A stretch of 64,000 bases of DNA from Bog-950 sp964615305 (GCA_964615305.1 CAZTNA010000002.1:124001-188000); one strand, 5' to 3'. Numbered from the stretch's first letter, positions 1 through 8,844 are shown. Notes: a model not told the origin generated them from the sequence alone. Numbers and translations: made by a program.

Positions 1-671
1 AAGTTTTTGCCATCGTTACTTTTTTCAATAGAAAAAGCGGCTACGTTCATTTTAGTGGGGTTAGTTACACTCAACACCACCTCATTTGCTTTTACAGTAG
101 CATCTAGGTTTAAATCAGAAGCAGAAGCATTTTGGCTTTCAATAATGTTTCCGTAGAACACTCTTACATCGTTGCCAAACTTAGCTGATGGTGAAGATGA
201 AATGTTATTGTTTACGAAATAAGCCCCCCCGTTACCGGCTGCGTTACCACCAAAGTTATCGAAGTTATTGCCGGCCACCATGTTGTTGTTGTTTTCAATG
301 TTGCTTTGGTTAGTAATATCCATCATAGCTTCCAATATCATGTTGTTATTAATGGTACCTGCATTTACAATCCTTTTTACTACCGTATTGCCATTGTTTA
401 CAAACTTGCCTGATTTTGCCACCACAAGGTCTTTGTTTCCTACAATACCGGCTCCTTTCTCAACTTTCAGTGTACCTTCAACAACAATTGAGGTATTCAT
501 TGTTACCTGACCGGTAATTATAACCTCATCTTCGGCTTTAATAGTAGAACCAATGTATTCACCTCCCCATACAGCGGCATCGTTCCATTTACCGGAACCT
601 ACAGTATATGTCTTAGCGTTTGCTGCTGCAAGAGTGAAGATGGCTGCGAGGGTGATGTAAATTTTTTTCAT
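1..671 (-). CDS. Secreted surface protein, N-terminal part (runs off the window)
   Basis: Read on the minus strand from the ATG at 671; the frame stays open to base 1, so the C-terminus is missing. The first 19 or so residues (MKKIYITLAAIFTLAAANA) form a signal peptide. The mature part is rich in Asn, Gly, Val and Thr with short alternating strands, as in parallel beta-helix or adhesin-like exported proteins. The last visible residues, around FSIEKSNDGKNF, resemble the region that in many Bacteroidota exported proteins comes just before a C-terminal type IX secretion sorting domain. Export is well supported; a type IX signal is inference because the end is outside the window. No enzymatic motif is visible and the function is unknown. 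Confidence 0.75.
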   Translation of the reverse strand, partial: MKKIYITLAAIFTLAAANAKTYTVGSGKWNDAAVWGGEYIGSTIKAEDEVIITGQVTMNTSIVVEGTLKVEKGAGIVGNKDLVVAKSGKFVNNGNTVVKRIVNAGTINNNMILEAMMDITNQSNIENNNNMVAGNNFDNFGGNAAGNGGAYFVNNNISSSPSAKFGNDVRVFYGNIIESQNASASDLNLDATVKANEVVLSVTNPTKMNVAAFSIEKSNDGKN

Positions 672-733
672 TTTTTGTACTATTATGTATCTGTTTACGG
701 CACCATCTTTAAAAAGGTTACAAAAACTGCGAT

Positions 734-749
734 GCTTTACTAGTAAAGC
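734..749. promoter_or_regulatory. Perfect 16-bp palindrome between divergent genes
   Basis: GCTTTACTAGTAAAGC is a perfect palindrome lying 63 bases upstream of the minus-strand secreted gene and about 135 bases upstream of the bioB -7 box. It could be an operator for a dimeric regulator. It does not resemble the BirA (TTGTAAACC-type) or BioR biotin operators, so the regulated gene is uncertain. Confidence 0.35.
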
Positions 750-882
750 TCATAAGTGCCTGATTATTAGACACAAATACTTTGAATCAAAGTTGCAAAC
801 CTAAGATGAAGGCTACGTGAAGATATGTAGCTACTGAAGTAGGAATGAATGTACAAACCCAAAATTAATTCCTCTGCACTTT

Positions 883-890
883 TATATTTG
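883..890 (+). promoter_or_regulatory. Candidate -7 box for the biotin operon
   Basis: TATATTTG fits the Bacteroidota -7 consensus TAnnTTTG and lies 37 bases before the bioB ATG. A clear TTG -33 element at the usual spacing is not visible. The bases just downstream, TCCGATTC, resemble those after the rplS and parE boxes. Confidence 0.5.
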
Positions 891-927
891 TCCGATTCTC
901 TAAATCACCCTTATTTAAATCATACTT

Positions 928-1911
928 ATGGTTAAAAACAACTGGACAATTGACGAAATACGAGAAATATATTTTTCGCCCTTAGTAGAACTTATGCTTC
1001 GGGCTTCTCAAATTCACAAAGAGTATCAACCGGTAGGTGAGGTTCAGGTTTGCACCCTGCTTTCAGTAAAAACGGGTGGTTGCTCTGAGGATTGTGCTTA
1101 TTGTCCCCAAGCAGCACGTTACGACACCGGTATAGATGCCCATAAGTTAATGAAGTATGAGGAAGTAATAGAAAAAGCGCTCGATGCTAAAAATGGCGGA
1201 TCTACACGTTTCTGTATGGGTGCAGCCTGGCGGAACGTTAGAGACAATACAGATTTTGATAATGTAATAGATATGGTGAAAGGTGTAAATGCACTTGGTT
1301 TAGAGGTGTGCTGCACCTTAGGCATGTTAACCGAACAACAAGCACAGCGACTTAAACAAGCCGGCTTGTATGCTTACAACCATAATCTTGACACTAGCGA
1401 TGAGCACTACAGTGAAATAATATCAACCCGAACTTATAAAGACCGTCTTGAAACTATTGACAACGTAGAAAAAGCAGGCCTTAGCGTGTGCTGCGGTGGA
1501 ATTATTGGATTGGGCGAAACGGATGATGACAGAATCAAGTTGTTGCATACTCTTGCTACCAGAGTTCAACATCCTGAAAGTGTTCCTGTTAACGCATTAG
1601 TGAGTGTAAAAGGTACTCCATTGGAAGGCAAAGAGAGGGTGCAGGTATGGGAAATGATACGCATGGTAGCTACGGCAAGAATACTTATGCCCAAGGCAAT
1701 GGTGCGGTTAAGTGCCGGTCGAAATGAGATGAGTTGTGAGCAACAAGCACTTTGCTTTTTGGCTGGGGCAAACTCTATTTTTTCGGGCGAAAAACTTTTA
1801 ACCACTCCCAACCCGGGAGTTATGGCAGACCGTGAAATGTTTGAATTGTTAGGTCTGAAACCTCGCGAATCATTTAAACAGGAGAAAGAGAATCTTACCT
1901 CCGTTGTTTAA
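928..1911 (+). CDS. bioB: Biotin synthase BioB
   Basis: Radical SAM enzyme that inserts sulfur into dethiobiotin, the last step of biotin synthesis. The radical SAM cluster motif CSEDCAYC is present with C52, C56 and C59. Ligands expected for the auxiliary 2Fe-2S cluster are also present: C96, C128, C188 and R260 (within VRLSAGR). At 327 residues it is slightly shorter than the E. coli enzyme. It is the first gene of a bioB-bioF-bioD-bioA operon, and bioF starts 24 bases downstream. The start is the only ATG fitting the family N-terminus, and it follows a good -7 box by 37 bases. Confidence 0.97.
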   Translation: MVKNNWTIDEIREIYFSPLVELMLRASQIHKEYQPVGEVQVCTLLSVKTGGCSEDCAYCPQAARYDTGIDAHKLMKYEEVIEKALDAKNGGSTRFCMGAAWRNVRDNTDFDNVIDMVKGVNALGLEVCCTLGMLTEQQAQRLKQAGLYAYNHNLDTSDEHYSEIISTRTYKDRLETIDNVEKAGLSVCCGGIIGLGETDDDRIKLLHTLATRVQHPESVPVNALVSVKGTPLEGKERVQVWEMIRMVATARILMPKAMVRLSAGRNEMSCEQQALCFLAGANSIFSGEKLLTTPNPGVMADREMFELLGLKPRESFKQEKENLTSVV

Positions 1912-1935
1912 TCAGCTATCTTGTTTCAGTAAAAC

Positions 1936-3093
1936 ATGAGTAACTCAATTGATAGATATATACTTTCAAAACTTAATAGCCGGAAAGAACAGAATAACTA
2001 TCGTACACTGAATGTACTTCACGGATTAGTTGATTTTTTTTCTAACGACTATCTGGGGTTTGCCAAGAGCCACGAGCTAAAACATCGCCTGCAACAAGAG
2101 TTGAACCGAGTTGAATCTGCTCCATTGGGCAGTACCGGCTCACGGTTGCTTTCAGGTAACAGTCAGTATGCAGAGGATTTAGAAAAGTTGATTGCAGAAT
2201 TTCATGGGGCGGAAGCGGCACTCATTTTCAATTCGGGGTTCGATGCTAACTATGGGTTACTTTCCGCTTTGCCGTACAAAGGAGATACCATTATATACGA
2301 TGAACTGATTCATGCCTCCGCACATGATGGCATGCGCAATAGTAAAGCAACTGCTGTTTCATTTTTACATAACAATATAGACTCGCTGGAGCAAAAACTT
2401 AGGTTGGCTTCGGGGTTAAAGTATATAGTTGTTGAGTCTGTTTACTCTATGGATGGTGATCTTGCTCCGCTGCGTGAAATAGTTGAGTTGTGCAAGAAGT
2501 ACGAAGCAGGTTTAATAATTGATGAAGCCCACGCTACAGGAATTTTCGGAGCAAAAGGAGAAGGTGTTTACTCATCGCTATTTTCGGAAGCATGTACACA
2601 AACACCTGAGTTTATCATTCGCATTCACACGTTTGGCAAAGCGCTGGGCGTTCATGGAGCTGTAGTGCTATGCAGCGAGAACACCAGGAATTTTCTGATA
2701 AATTTTTGCCGCCCATTTATTTTCTCCACAGCATTGCCACAGCATACATTGGCCGCTATAAAATGCGCGTATGAGTTTTTGCCCGAAGCAGGTAATCAAA
2801 GGGAAATGCTTTTTAATTTGGTTAAGCATTTTAGAGAAGAATGCCAAAAGGCAAAACTTAAACATACTCAATTGATGAATGGAGATTCGCCAGTTCAGTC
2901 TGTTTTAGTTACAGGTAATAGTCGGGCTAAAGAAATGGCAAAAAAAATTCAACAAAAAGGGTTTGATGTGCGCGCCATACTATTTCCCACTGTGCCCAAA
3001 GGTATGGAACGAATTAGAATATGCTTGCATAGTTTTAATACTGAAGAAGAAGTAACTAACCTTGTGCACGCAATAGTAAATAGTGAAGCCTGA
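1936..3093 (+). CDS. bioF: 8-amino-7-oxononanoate synthase BioF
   Basis: PLP-dependent alpha-oxoamine synthase condensing pimeloyl thioester with L-alanine. Visible features are the GSTGSRLLSGN segment at 65-75, the PLP-ring-stacking His126 (IHASAH), D196 and H199 in IIDEAHATG, and the Schiff-base K235 in HTFGKALG. The 385-residue length is normal. The family includes glycine C-acetyltransferase and serine palmitoyltransferase, but position between bioB and bioD makes BioF the sound call. Its 3' end overlaps bioD by 11 bases, suggesting coupled translation. Confidence 0.95.
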   Translation: MSNSIDRYILSKLNSRKEQNNYRTLNVLHGLVDFFSNDYLGFAKSHELKHRLQQELNRVESAPLGSTGSRLLSGNSQYAEDLEKLIAEFHGAEAALIFNSGFDANYGLLSALPYKGDTIIYDELIHASAHDGMRNSKATAVSFLHNNIDSLEQKLRLASGLKYIVVESVYSMDGDLAPLREIVELCKKYEAGLIIDEAHATGIFGAKGEGVYSSLFSEACTQTPEFIIRIHTFGKALGVHGAVVLCSENTRNFLINFCRPFIFSTALPQHTLAAIKCAYEFLPEAGNQREMLFNLVKHFREECQKAKLKHTQLMNGDSPVQSVLVTGNSRAKEMAKKIQQKGFDVRAILFPTVPKGMERIRICLHSFNTEEEVTNLVHAIVNSEA

Positions 3094-3730
3094 ATTACCG
3101 CAAAATATTTTTGTTACCGGCATTGGAACTAACGTTGGCAAAACAGTAGCCGCCACCATACTTTGCGAAGCGCTCCAGGCAGATTACTGGAAACCTATAC
3201 AAGCTGGAAACTTAGAAAACACTGATACCGACTTTGTGCGTTTGCATGTGGCAAATCCGGTGTCAAAAACCCATGCTGAAGCCTATAGGCTAAGAGAAGC
3301 TGCTTCTCCTCATTTTGCAGCTGCTAACGAAAAAGTAAGAATTGAAATTGAGAAACTGAAGCTACCCGAAACCAGAAATAAACTTGTTATAGAAGGTGCC
3401 GGTGGTATTTTGGTTCCATTAAACGATGAGCTTGTTATGTTTGATGTGGTAGAGTACTTAAAATTGCCTGTAATAGTTGTAATGCGCAACTATTTGGGTA
3501 GTATTAACCATGCGCTGTTAACTTGCCAATTTTTGGAAGAAAGAGGAGTAGAGTTGATAGGTATAATGGTTTCAGGTAACAACTACAATGATAACGAAGA
3601 AATAGTTCAGCACTTTAGTCAACTTCCTGTAATAGGTCATATAGATGAAACAAAAGATTTGGACAAAAACTTTGTTGTTTCACAGGCTAATAAACTTAAA
3701 CTTTCATTGTCGCTACACTACAGTTTGTGA
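3083..3730 (+). CDS. bioD: Dethiobiotin synthetase BioD
   Basis: ATP-dependent carboxylase closing the ureido ring of dethiobiotin from 7,8-diaminopelargonate. The P-loop GTNVGKT is at 15-21, the KPIQAG segment at 38-43 (family KPxxxG) and EGAGG at 104-108. Translation starts at GTG 3083 inside the end of bioF; no ATG lies upstream in frame, and the start places the P-loop at the usual distance. Its stop overlaps the bioA GTG start by four bases (GTGA). The gene order puts the diaminopelargonate-forming enzyme, bioA, last in the operon. Confidence 0.95.
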   Translation: MKPELPQNIFVTGIGTNVGKTVAATILCEALQADYWKPIQAGNLENTDTDFVRLHVANPVSKTHAEAYRLREAASPHFAAANEKVRIEIEKLKLPETRNKLVIEGAGGILVPLNDELVMFDVVEYLKLPVIVVMRNYLGSINHALLTCQFLEERGVELIGIMVSGNNYNDNEEIVQHFSQLPVIGHIDETKDLDKNFVVSQANKLKLSLSLHYSL

Positions 3731-5001
3731 AAACAAAAGAGAGTCATTCAAAGGTTTGGCACCCCTATACGCAAATGATGGGAGCTGAAGTTATTTCAAT
3801 TTCCACAGGTAAGGGATCTTATGTTTATGATGTAGAGGGTAAAAAGTATTTAGACGCTGTATCAAGTTGGTGGACCAATATTCATGGGCATGCTCATCCT
3901 TATATAGTCAGTGCTATTACAAATCAAGCAGCAAAACTAGAGCATGTAATTTTTGCAGAATTTTCTCATGAACCCGCTGAAGTTCTAGCACAAATGCTAT
4001 TAGAAAAAATTCCGTTTCATCATAAGGTATTTTATAGCGACAACGGGAGCACAGCAGTTGAAGTGGCACTTAAAATGGCGTTTCAGTTTTGGAGCAACAA
4101 GGGCGAAAAGCGGAGAAAGATAATTTGCTTTAAAGACGCCTATCATGGAGATACCTTCGGTAGCATGAGCGTGAGTGCCCGTGGGGTGTTTACTCGCCCG
4201 TATCATTCGTTATTGTTTGACGTAGAGTTTATTGATACACCAAACTCAGAAAATGGACACGTAGTTGTTGAGCAGTTAACCCGGGTGTTGACTCAGCCAG
4301 ATGCAAACCAAATTGCGGCTTTCATTTTTGAGCCGTTAGTGCTGGGAAGTGCAGGCATGTTGATGTATCCGGCTGCTATATTGGAAGAGTTGATGATAGT
4401 ATGTAAACAACAAAGTGTGTTAACCATAGCTGACGAAGTTATGACTGGCTTTGGTCGAACCGGTAAGTTTTTAGCTACTGATTACTGCGAAAGTAAACCT
4501 GATATTATTAGTCTATCGAAAGGTATTACGGGAGGTTTTTTGCCGTTTGCTGCCACCACTTGTAAACAATTTGTGTATGACGCCTTTCTTTCAGATCAAA
4601 AAAGCAAAATGCTGTTTCATGGACATAGTTATTGTGGAAATCCGTTAGGATGCGCAGCTGCTATTGCGTCACTGGAACTTTTTGAACAAGAAGACACTAT
4701 GTTAAAGGTAAATGCAATTAGCAATCTTCACCTAAAATTTGTAGAAACAGTTAGCAAGCATAAGACGGTTAAAGAAGTTCGCCACCGCGGTACTATTGTT
4801 GCTGTTGAGGTTAAAACCAATGAAAAAACAGGCTACCTGAATACAACGCGAGATAAGGCATATAGTTTCTTTTTAAAACGAGGGATTATTTTACGACCGT
4901 TAGGCAACGTAATCTACATATTGCCGCCTTATTGTATTTCAGATGCCGATACGGAAAAAGTTTATTCAGCTATTTTCGATTTTTTAGACGGTTTATGTTA
5001 G
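3727..5001 (+). CDS. bioA: Adenosylmethionine-8-amino-7-oxononanoate aminotransferase BioA
   Basis: PLP class III aminotransferase making 7,8-diaminopelargonate with SAM as amino donor. The diagnostic BioA segment SSWWTNIHGHAHP is at 46-58, D236 is in IADEVMTGFGRTG and the PLP lysine is K265 in SLSKGITGG. Length is 424 residues, as expected. It starts at GTG 3727, overlapping the bioD stop by four bases, so translation is probably coupled. No bioC, bioH, bioG or bioW follows, so pimeloyl-thioester synthesis must be encoded elsewhere. Confidence 0.95.
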   Translation: MKTKESHSKVWHPYTQMMGAEVISISTGKGSYVYDVEGKKYLDAVSSWWTNIHGHAHPYIVSAITNQAAKLEHVIFAEFSHEPAEVLAQMLLEKIPFHHKVFYSDNGSTAVEVALKMAFQFWSNKGEKRRKIICFKDAYHGDTFGSMSVSARGVFTRPYHSLLFDVEFIDTPNSENGHVVVEQLTRVLTQPDANQIAAFIFEPLVLGSAGMLMYPAAILEELMIVCKQQSVLTIADEVMTGFGRTGKFLATDYCESKPDIISLSKGITGGFLPFAATTCKQFVYDAFLSDQKSKMLFHGHSYCGNPLGCAAAIASLELFEQEDTMLKVNAISNLHLKFVETVSKHKTVKEVRHRGTIVAVEVKTNEKTGYLNTTRDKAYSFFLKRGIILRPLGNVIYILPPYCISDADTEKVYSAIFDFLDGLC

Positions 5002-5036
5002 GTGTTGATTTGTACTGTATTGAGATGTGGTAGATG

Positions 5037-5067
5037 TTTTCATTTTTCGATAACATTTATACATTTG
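5037..5067 (+). promoter_or_regulatory. Candidate rplS promoter
   Basis: A -7 box TACATTTG (5060-5067) matches TAnnTTTG. TTTT at 5037-5040 sits 19 bases upstream as a weak -33 element. The start predicted for rplS at 5094 lies 27 bases after the box, whereas a longer reading frame would begin inside the promoter, which supports the shorter start. Confidence 0.55.
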
Positions 5068-5093
5068 CCCGCCTTAATACAAAAACAACAATT

Positions 5094-5474
5094 ATGAATC
5101 CGAAATTAAAAGCAGTAGCTGATGCGCTTTTTGCTGACACAAAAACTCATCCCAGCTTTACAGCAGGTGATAATATCACAGTATCCTATAAAATTACCGA
5201 AGGAAACAAAGAGCGTATTCAAGAGTTTCGTGGAGATGTTATTCAGGTACGTGGTGAAGGAACAACCAAAATGTTTACAGTTCGTAAAATGAGCAATGGT
5301 GTAGGTGTAGAGCGTGTTTTTCCGCTTTCGTCTCCATTTGTTGATGAAATTGTAGTTAACAAAGTAGGGCGTGTTCGCAGAGCCAAGTTGTTTTACCAAC
5401 GCAAACGCAGCGGTAAAGCTTCGCGTATTCAAGAAAAGAGAATGGCAGAAGAAACAGCTGCAACTGCCGAATAA
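5094..5474 (+). CDS. rplS: 50S ribosomal protein L19
   Basis: Large-subunit protein bL19, located at the 30S-50S interface. From ATG 5094 the product is 126 residues, in the normal size range. Family features are the GDNITVSYKITEGNKERIQEF segment with its conserved early-strand charges, FRGDVIQVRG, and the C-terminal basic RVRRAKLFYQRKRSGKASRI stretch. The frame is open upstream to 5034, but that extension would start before the -7 box and does not look like L19. It does not sit in the common rpsP-rimM-trmD-rplS operon here; it stands alone after the biotin genes with its own promoter and terminator. Confidence 0.96.
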   Translation: MNPKLKAVADALFADTKTHPSFTAGDNITVSYKITEGNKERIQEFRGDVIQVRGEGTTKMFTVRKMSNGVGVERVFPLSSPFVDEIVVNKVGRVRRAKLFYQRKRSGKASRIQEKRMAEETAATAE

Positions 5475-5482
5475 ATCAACAC

Positions 5483-5530
5483 TTAGCACAAAAAAAGCGA
5501 TGGCCGAAACCATCGCTTTTTTTGTGCTAA
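5483..5530. terminator. Bidirectional rho-independent terminator with a perfect 21-bp stem
   Basis: Bases 5483-5503 and 5510-5530 are perfect reverse complements around the loop CCGAAA. The stem holds GCGATGG/CCATCGC next to the loop and seven A/T pairs behind it, giving a U-tract in both directions. It ends rplS on the plus strand and the aldo/keto reductase on the minus strand, whose TAG stop (5527-5529) is inside the stem. Confidence 0.92.
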
Positions 5531-6513
5531 TACACTACTAACTGAGGTTTATTCTGCAGAATTGAGTCAATTTTTTCTGCTATTGCGTCAGTTAACTTAG
5601 GTAACGAATCGAAACACTTTAGGTTTTCTTCTAACTGCGATACTTTAGAAGCTCCCAATATAACTGTTGATACATTTTTATTTTTCAAACACCAACACAA
5701 CGCCAAGTGTGAAAGTGGTATTTGCAACTCTTTAGCTAAAACATGCAGTTTTTGAACTTTTTCCACTTTTTCCATATCCCCCAAAGCTCTTTCTTTTAAC
5801 CATTGCATAAGATCCATACGGGTATTCTCCGGATGGGTGCCATCAAAGTACTTATCAGTCAACAATCCGCTGGCAAGCGGACTCCAGATTGTGGTTCCTA
5901 ACCCAAAGTTTTCAAACAACGGAATATAATCACGTTCCATAAACTTTCGGTGAAGCATGTTGTATTGAGGTTGCTCCATTACCGGTGCTATAAGATTGTG
6001 CTTTTCGCACCAGTAGTGCGCTTCCGTAATTTGCTGAGAAGTCCACTCACTAGTTCCCCAGTACAAAATTTTTCCCTGTGAAACTAAGTTGTGCATCGTC
6101 CAGGCGGTTTCTTCTATGGGTGTATTTATGTCTGGCCTATGGCAAAAATACATATCAAGGTATTCTACCTGTAACCGCTTTAATGCAGCATGGCAAGCCT
6201 CTACTACATGCTTACGCATAAGCCCCCGTTGATTTGGCTTCTGCGGGTTTGTTCTACCCCAAAAAACTTTTGAGCTCACCATCCATGTATCGCGATCCCA
6301 GTTCAACTTCTTTAGAATATTACCCATTACAATTTCGCTCTTACCGTGTGCGTATACTTCAGCGTTATCAAAAAAATTTACCCCGGCATCATACGCCTTA
6401 ATCATCAATTGTTCGGCTACTTCATCACTAATTTGGTTGCCAAAAGTTACCCAACTGCCTAAAGAAAGTGCGCTTACTTGTAAGCCACTTTTTCCTAATC
6501 TTCTGTATTCCAT
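5527..6513 (-). CDS. Aldo/keto reductase, Kv-beta-like
   Basis: NADPH-dependent oxidoreductase of the aldo/keto reductase superfamily, 328 residues. The catalytic tetrad is complete: D49, Y54 (NAEVYA), K82 (SSKVFWG) and H125 (YFCHRPD). The N-terminus MEYRRLGKSGLQVSALSLGS and the phrase GKSEIVMGNILKK are characteristic of the AKR6/potassium-channel-beta-like branch, which also contains E. coli YghZ. The substrate cannot be told from sequence. The gene is single, convergent with rplS across a shared terminator and divergent from the DUF898 gene. Confidence 0.9.
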   Translation of the reverse strand: MEYRRLGKSGLQVSALSLGSWVTFGNQISDEVAEQLMIKAYDAGVNFFDNAEVYAHGKSEIVMGNILKKLNWDRDTWMVSSKVFWGRTNPQKPNQRGLMRKHVVEACHAALKRLQVEYLDMYFCHRPDINTPIEETAWTMHNLVSQGKILYWGTSEWTSQQITEAHYWCEKHNLIAPVMEQPQYNMLHRKFMERDYIPLFENFGLGTTIWSPLASGLLTDKYFDGTHPENTRMDLMQWLKERALGDMEKVEKVQKLHVLAKELQIPLSHLALCWCLKNKNVSTVILGASKVSQLEENLKCFDSLPKLTDAIAEKIDSILQNKPQLVVY

Positions 6514-6653
6514 GATAGTTTATGTTTTATTGTCAAGAATAACCATTTTGCAATGGCTGAAAAATTGTTTTCAGATTTGGAGAAGGAAATTATTTGGCTT
6601 CACGGGTTAAATTATACCTTGCTGAAACATTAATAAAATAAAACCACTTCTTT

Positions 6654-7595
6654 ATGGAGATAATTTCTACTAGAGCAAAGTTTTACGGAGAGGGTAGTAA
6701 GTACTTCGCTATTTTAATAGTCAATTTAATACTTACTACTATCACATTTGGGTTATACTATCCGTGGGCTCGCGCTAAAAACCTGCAATACCTTTATGGC
6801 GAAACGGAATTTGCAGGTAGCCGGTTTTCATTTCATGGAACCGGAAAAGAAATGTTTAAAGGGTTTATTAAAGCAATCTTAGTTTTCGGTTTAGTTACTG
6901 CTGTTTTTTTTGCAGGAGAAGCTTCAAACAGCATTTTACTTTTATTTATTGCATTGTTATTATACGTTGCTATTATCCCAATAGCCATTCACGGAAGTTT
7001 ACGCTACCGCATGAGCCGTACTTCATGGAGGGGAATTCATTTTGGTTATCGAGGAAATTTACCTGAACTGTTTGGTGTTTGCATTAAAGGTGTGCTACTA
7101 ACTGTTTTTACACTAGGAATATATGGGAGTTGGTTTCAATGTAGTTTGCGCAGATACATAGAAAGCCATGTAAGGTGTGGAAATGTAAAATTCAATTTTG
7201 ACGGAGAAGGAGGAGAACTCTTTTGGATAAATTTAAAAGGGTTGTTGTTGAGCGTTGTAACTTTTGGTATATATCTGTTTTGGTACATGCGCAATCTCAA
7301 TCACTTTCAAGTAAACCATACACAACTTGAGCAACATGGGCAGGTGTATAATTTTAAATCACACCTCACACCCGGTGATATTTTTGTTACAGGGTTGATA
7401 AATTACTTCTTGATTGTGCTTACACTTGGCTTAGGCACACCTTGGGCACTATTACGAAATACCAGGATGATTGTAGATAATGTAGAATTAGCTGGTGCAT
7501 TTAACCCCGACACAGTGCTTCAAACTGAAGAAGATTATAGCGATGCTACAGGAGACGATATGTTAGATATGATGGACATTGGCCTTGACTTTTAG
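6654..7595 (+). CDS. DUF898 (YjgN-like) multispanning membrane protein
   Basis: A 313-residue inner-membrane protein with about six to seven hydrophobic segments. It has an internal repeat with the signature T-(F/L)-G-(L/I)-Y-x-x-W, seen as TFGLYYPWARAKN near residue 35, TLGIYGSWF near 155 and TFGIYLFWYMRN near 202, with a degenerate TLGLGTPWALLRNTR near 260. These repeats define the DUF898/YjgN family. The acidic tail EEDYSDATGDDMLDMMDIG is soluble. The next gene, an M48 metalloprotease, starts two bases after the stop, so the two are almost certainly cotranscribed. The biochemical role of DUF898 is unknown. Confidence 0.82.
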   Translation: MEIISTRAKFYGEGSKYFAILIVNLILTTITFGLYYPWARAKNLQYLYGETEFAGSRFSFHGTGKEMFKGFIKAILVFGLVTAVFFAGEASNSILLLFIALLLYVAIIPIAIHGSLRYRMSRTSWRGIHFGYRGNLPELFGVCIKGVLLTVFTLGIYGSWFQCSLRRYIESHVRCGNVKFNFDGEGGELFWINLKGLLLSVVTFGIYLFWYMRNLNHFQVNHTQLEQHGQVYNFKSHLTPGDIFVTGLINYFLIVLTLGLGTPWALLRNTRMIVDNVELAGAFNPDTVLQTEEDYSDATGDDMLDMMDIGLDF

Positions 7596-7597
7596 TA

Positions 7598-8698
7598 ATG
7601 CACTACATGATTATTGAAGCTATTTACTTTGATGGCCAAAGTTCTGCCGGTTACCCCGCCAAAGTTAATTTGTTGGATGAAGCATTGCAGATTACATACA
7701 GTCAAAATGGTGATGTCAAAAATATTAATTGGGATATAGGTAAAATCCATAACAATGATTTGTCTGATTCAGGTAAAGTGTACTTAAAGTATGGTAATTT
7801 TCCATTTCAGTATATAGAAGTTACTGGTGGTAGTTTTGCTAATGCATTAAGAGTTAAATACCCCCAAGCAAAGTTTCATAAAAGCGCTTATAGTTTTGTT
7901 TTTAGCACAGGTTTTATGGGCCTTCTTGCGTTAGGAGTAATGTTTGTTGGGATATTGGCATTAGCTTATTTTGTTTTTTTGCCAACTGCAGCTGAACGTA
8001 TTGCGACTACAGTGCCAATTGAATGGGAACAAAAATTAGGAGACGCCACCTATGAGCAAATGGTTAGTTCTACTTCAATAGATGATGATAATTCGAGGCG
8101 TTTGCAGCAGTTTTTTTCACATTTAAATTACAAGAGTAAATACCAAATACAACCGGTTGTTGTAAAAGATAAAGTTGTAAATGCTTATGCATTGCCGGGT
8201 GGTCGAATTGTTGTGTATGAGGGAATTCTTCGCGCTATGGACAATGCCGATGAGTTATCCGCGCTAATGTCACATGAGTTTTCGCATGTAGAGTTACGGC
8301 ACAGTACAAAAAATATATTCCGATCGCTAAGCAGTTACCTATTGCTGAGCATTTTGTTTGGTGATGCAAGTGGTATTACTGCAGTTGTCATAGAAAATGC
8401 CAACCAAATAAAACAACTCGGATATTCACGAGAGTTAGAACATGAAGCCGATGAAAATGGCTTGCGATTAATGAAGCATCGAAAAATTAATCCTGCTGGA
8501 ATGAAACACCTGTTCGAAGCATTAGAAAAAGAGGAGGGCGAAGCCCCTGAGTTTTCACAGTTTATGAGTACGCATCCGCTTACTGCAGAGAGAATTAGTT
8601 TTGTGAACAGAGAGATTGCAAAAGGAAACTACATAATTGAAGAAGACAAAATTTTAGATTCGTTGTTTTTAGAGATAAAAAATAACTTAACTGAGTAG
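7598..8698 (+). CDS. M48 family zinc metalloprotease
   Basis: The catalytic HEFSH motif is at 226-230 (H226, E227, H230), followed by the third-ligand segment ELEHEAD with E281 as the likely zinc-binding Glu. A transmembrane helix spans about 99-127. The first 95 residues form a separate beta-rich domain, unlike classic HtpX or Ste24, and the catalytic part is exposed after the helix. At 366 residues it resembles the M48 proteins found beside YjgN/DUF898 genes. The start could be ATG 7598 or the ATG nine bases on. It may act in membrane protein quality control or process its partner; this is inference from the tight pairing. Confidence 0.87.
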   Translation: MHYMIIEAIYFDGQSSAGYPAKVNLLDEALQITYSQNGDVKNINWDIGKIHNNDLSDSGKVYLKYGNFPFQYIEVTGGSFANALRVKYPQAKFHKSAYSFVFSTGFMGLLALGVMFVGILALAYFVFLPTAAERIATTVPIEWEQKLGDATYEQMVSSTSIDDDNSRRLQQFFSHLNYKSKYQIQPVVVKDKVVNAYALPGGRIVVYEGILRAMDNADELSALMSHEFSHVELRHSTKNIFRSLSSYLLLSILFGDASGITAVVIENANQIKQLGYSRELEHEADENGLRLMKHRKINPAGMKHLFEALEKEEGEAPEFSQFMSTHPLTAERISFVNREIAKGNYIIEEDKILDSLFLEIKNNLTE

Positions 8699-8804
8699 AA
8701 CATAAGTTATCACAACTACTACTTAGTATTGACAATCTTACAACAGAGGAAAGGTGAGATTAGAGAATAATTTTTTCATGTTTTAAAAACTGACTACAAG
8801 AAGA

Positions 8805-8844
8805 CATAAAAAAACTCCGCTTAATTGGGCGGAGTTTTTTTATG
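8805..8844. terminator. Bidirectional rho-independent terminator
   Basis: A perfect 16-bp stem (8805-8820 with 8829-8844) closes an eight-base loop. CTCCGC/GCGGAG lies at the loop side with seven A/T pairs outside, giving U-tracts on both strands. It separates the M48 gene on the plus strand from the convergent DUF1573 gene. Confidence 0.9.

Noticed and set aside
734..749. BirA or BioR operator
   Set aside because: The palindrome matches neither consensus and lies far from the bioB start; kept only as an unassigned dyad.
5106..5513. A 135-codon minus-strand frame over rplS
   Set aside because: It lies across the well-conserved L19 gene on the opposite strand, has odd composition and no family match; it is a shadow.
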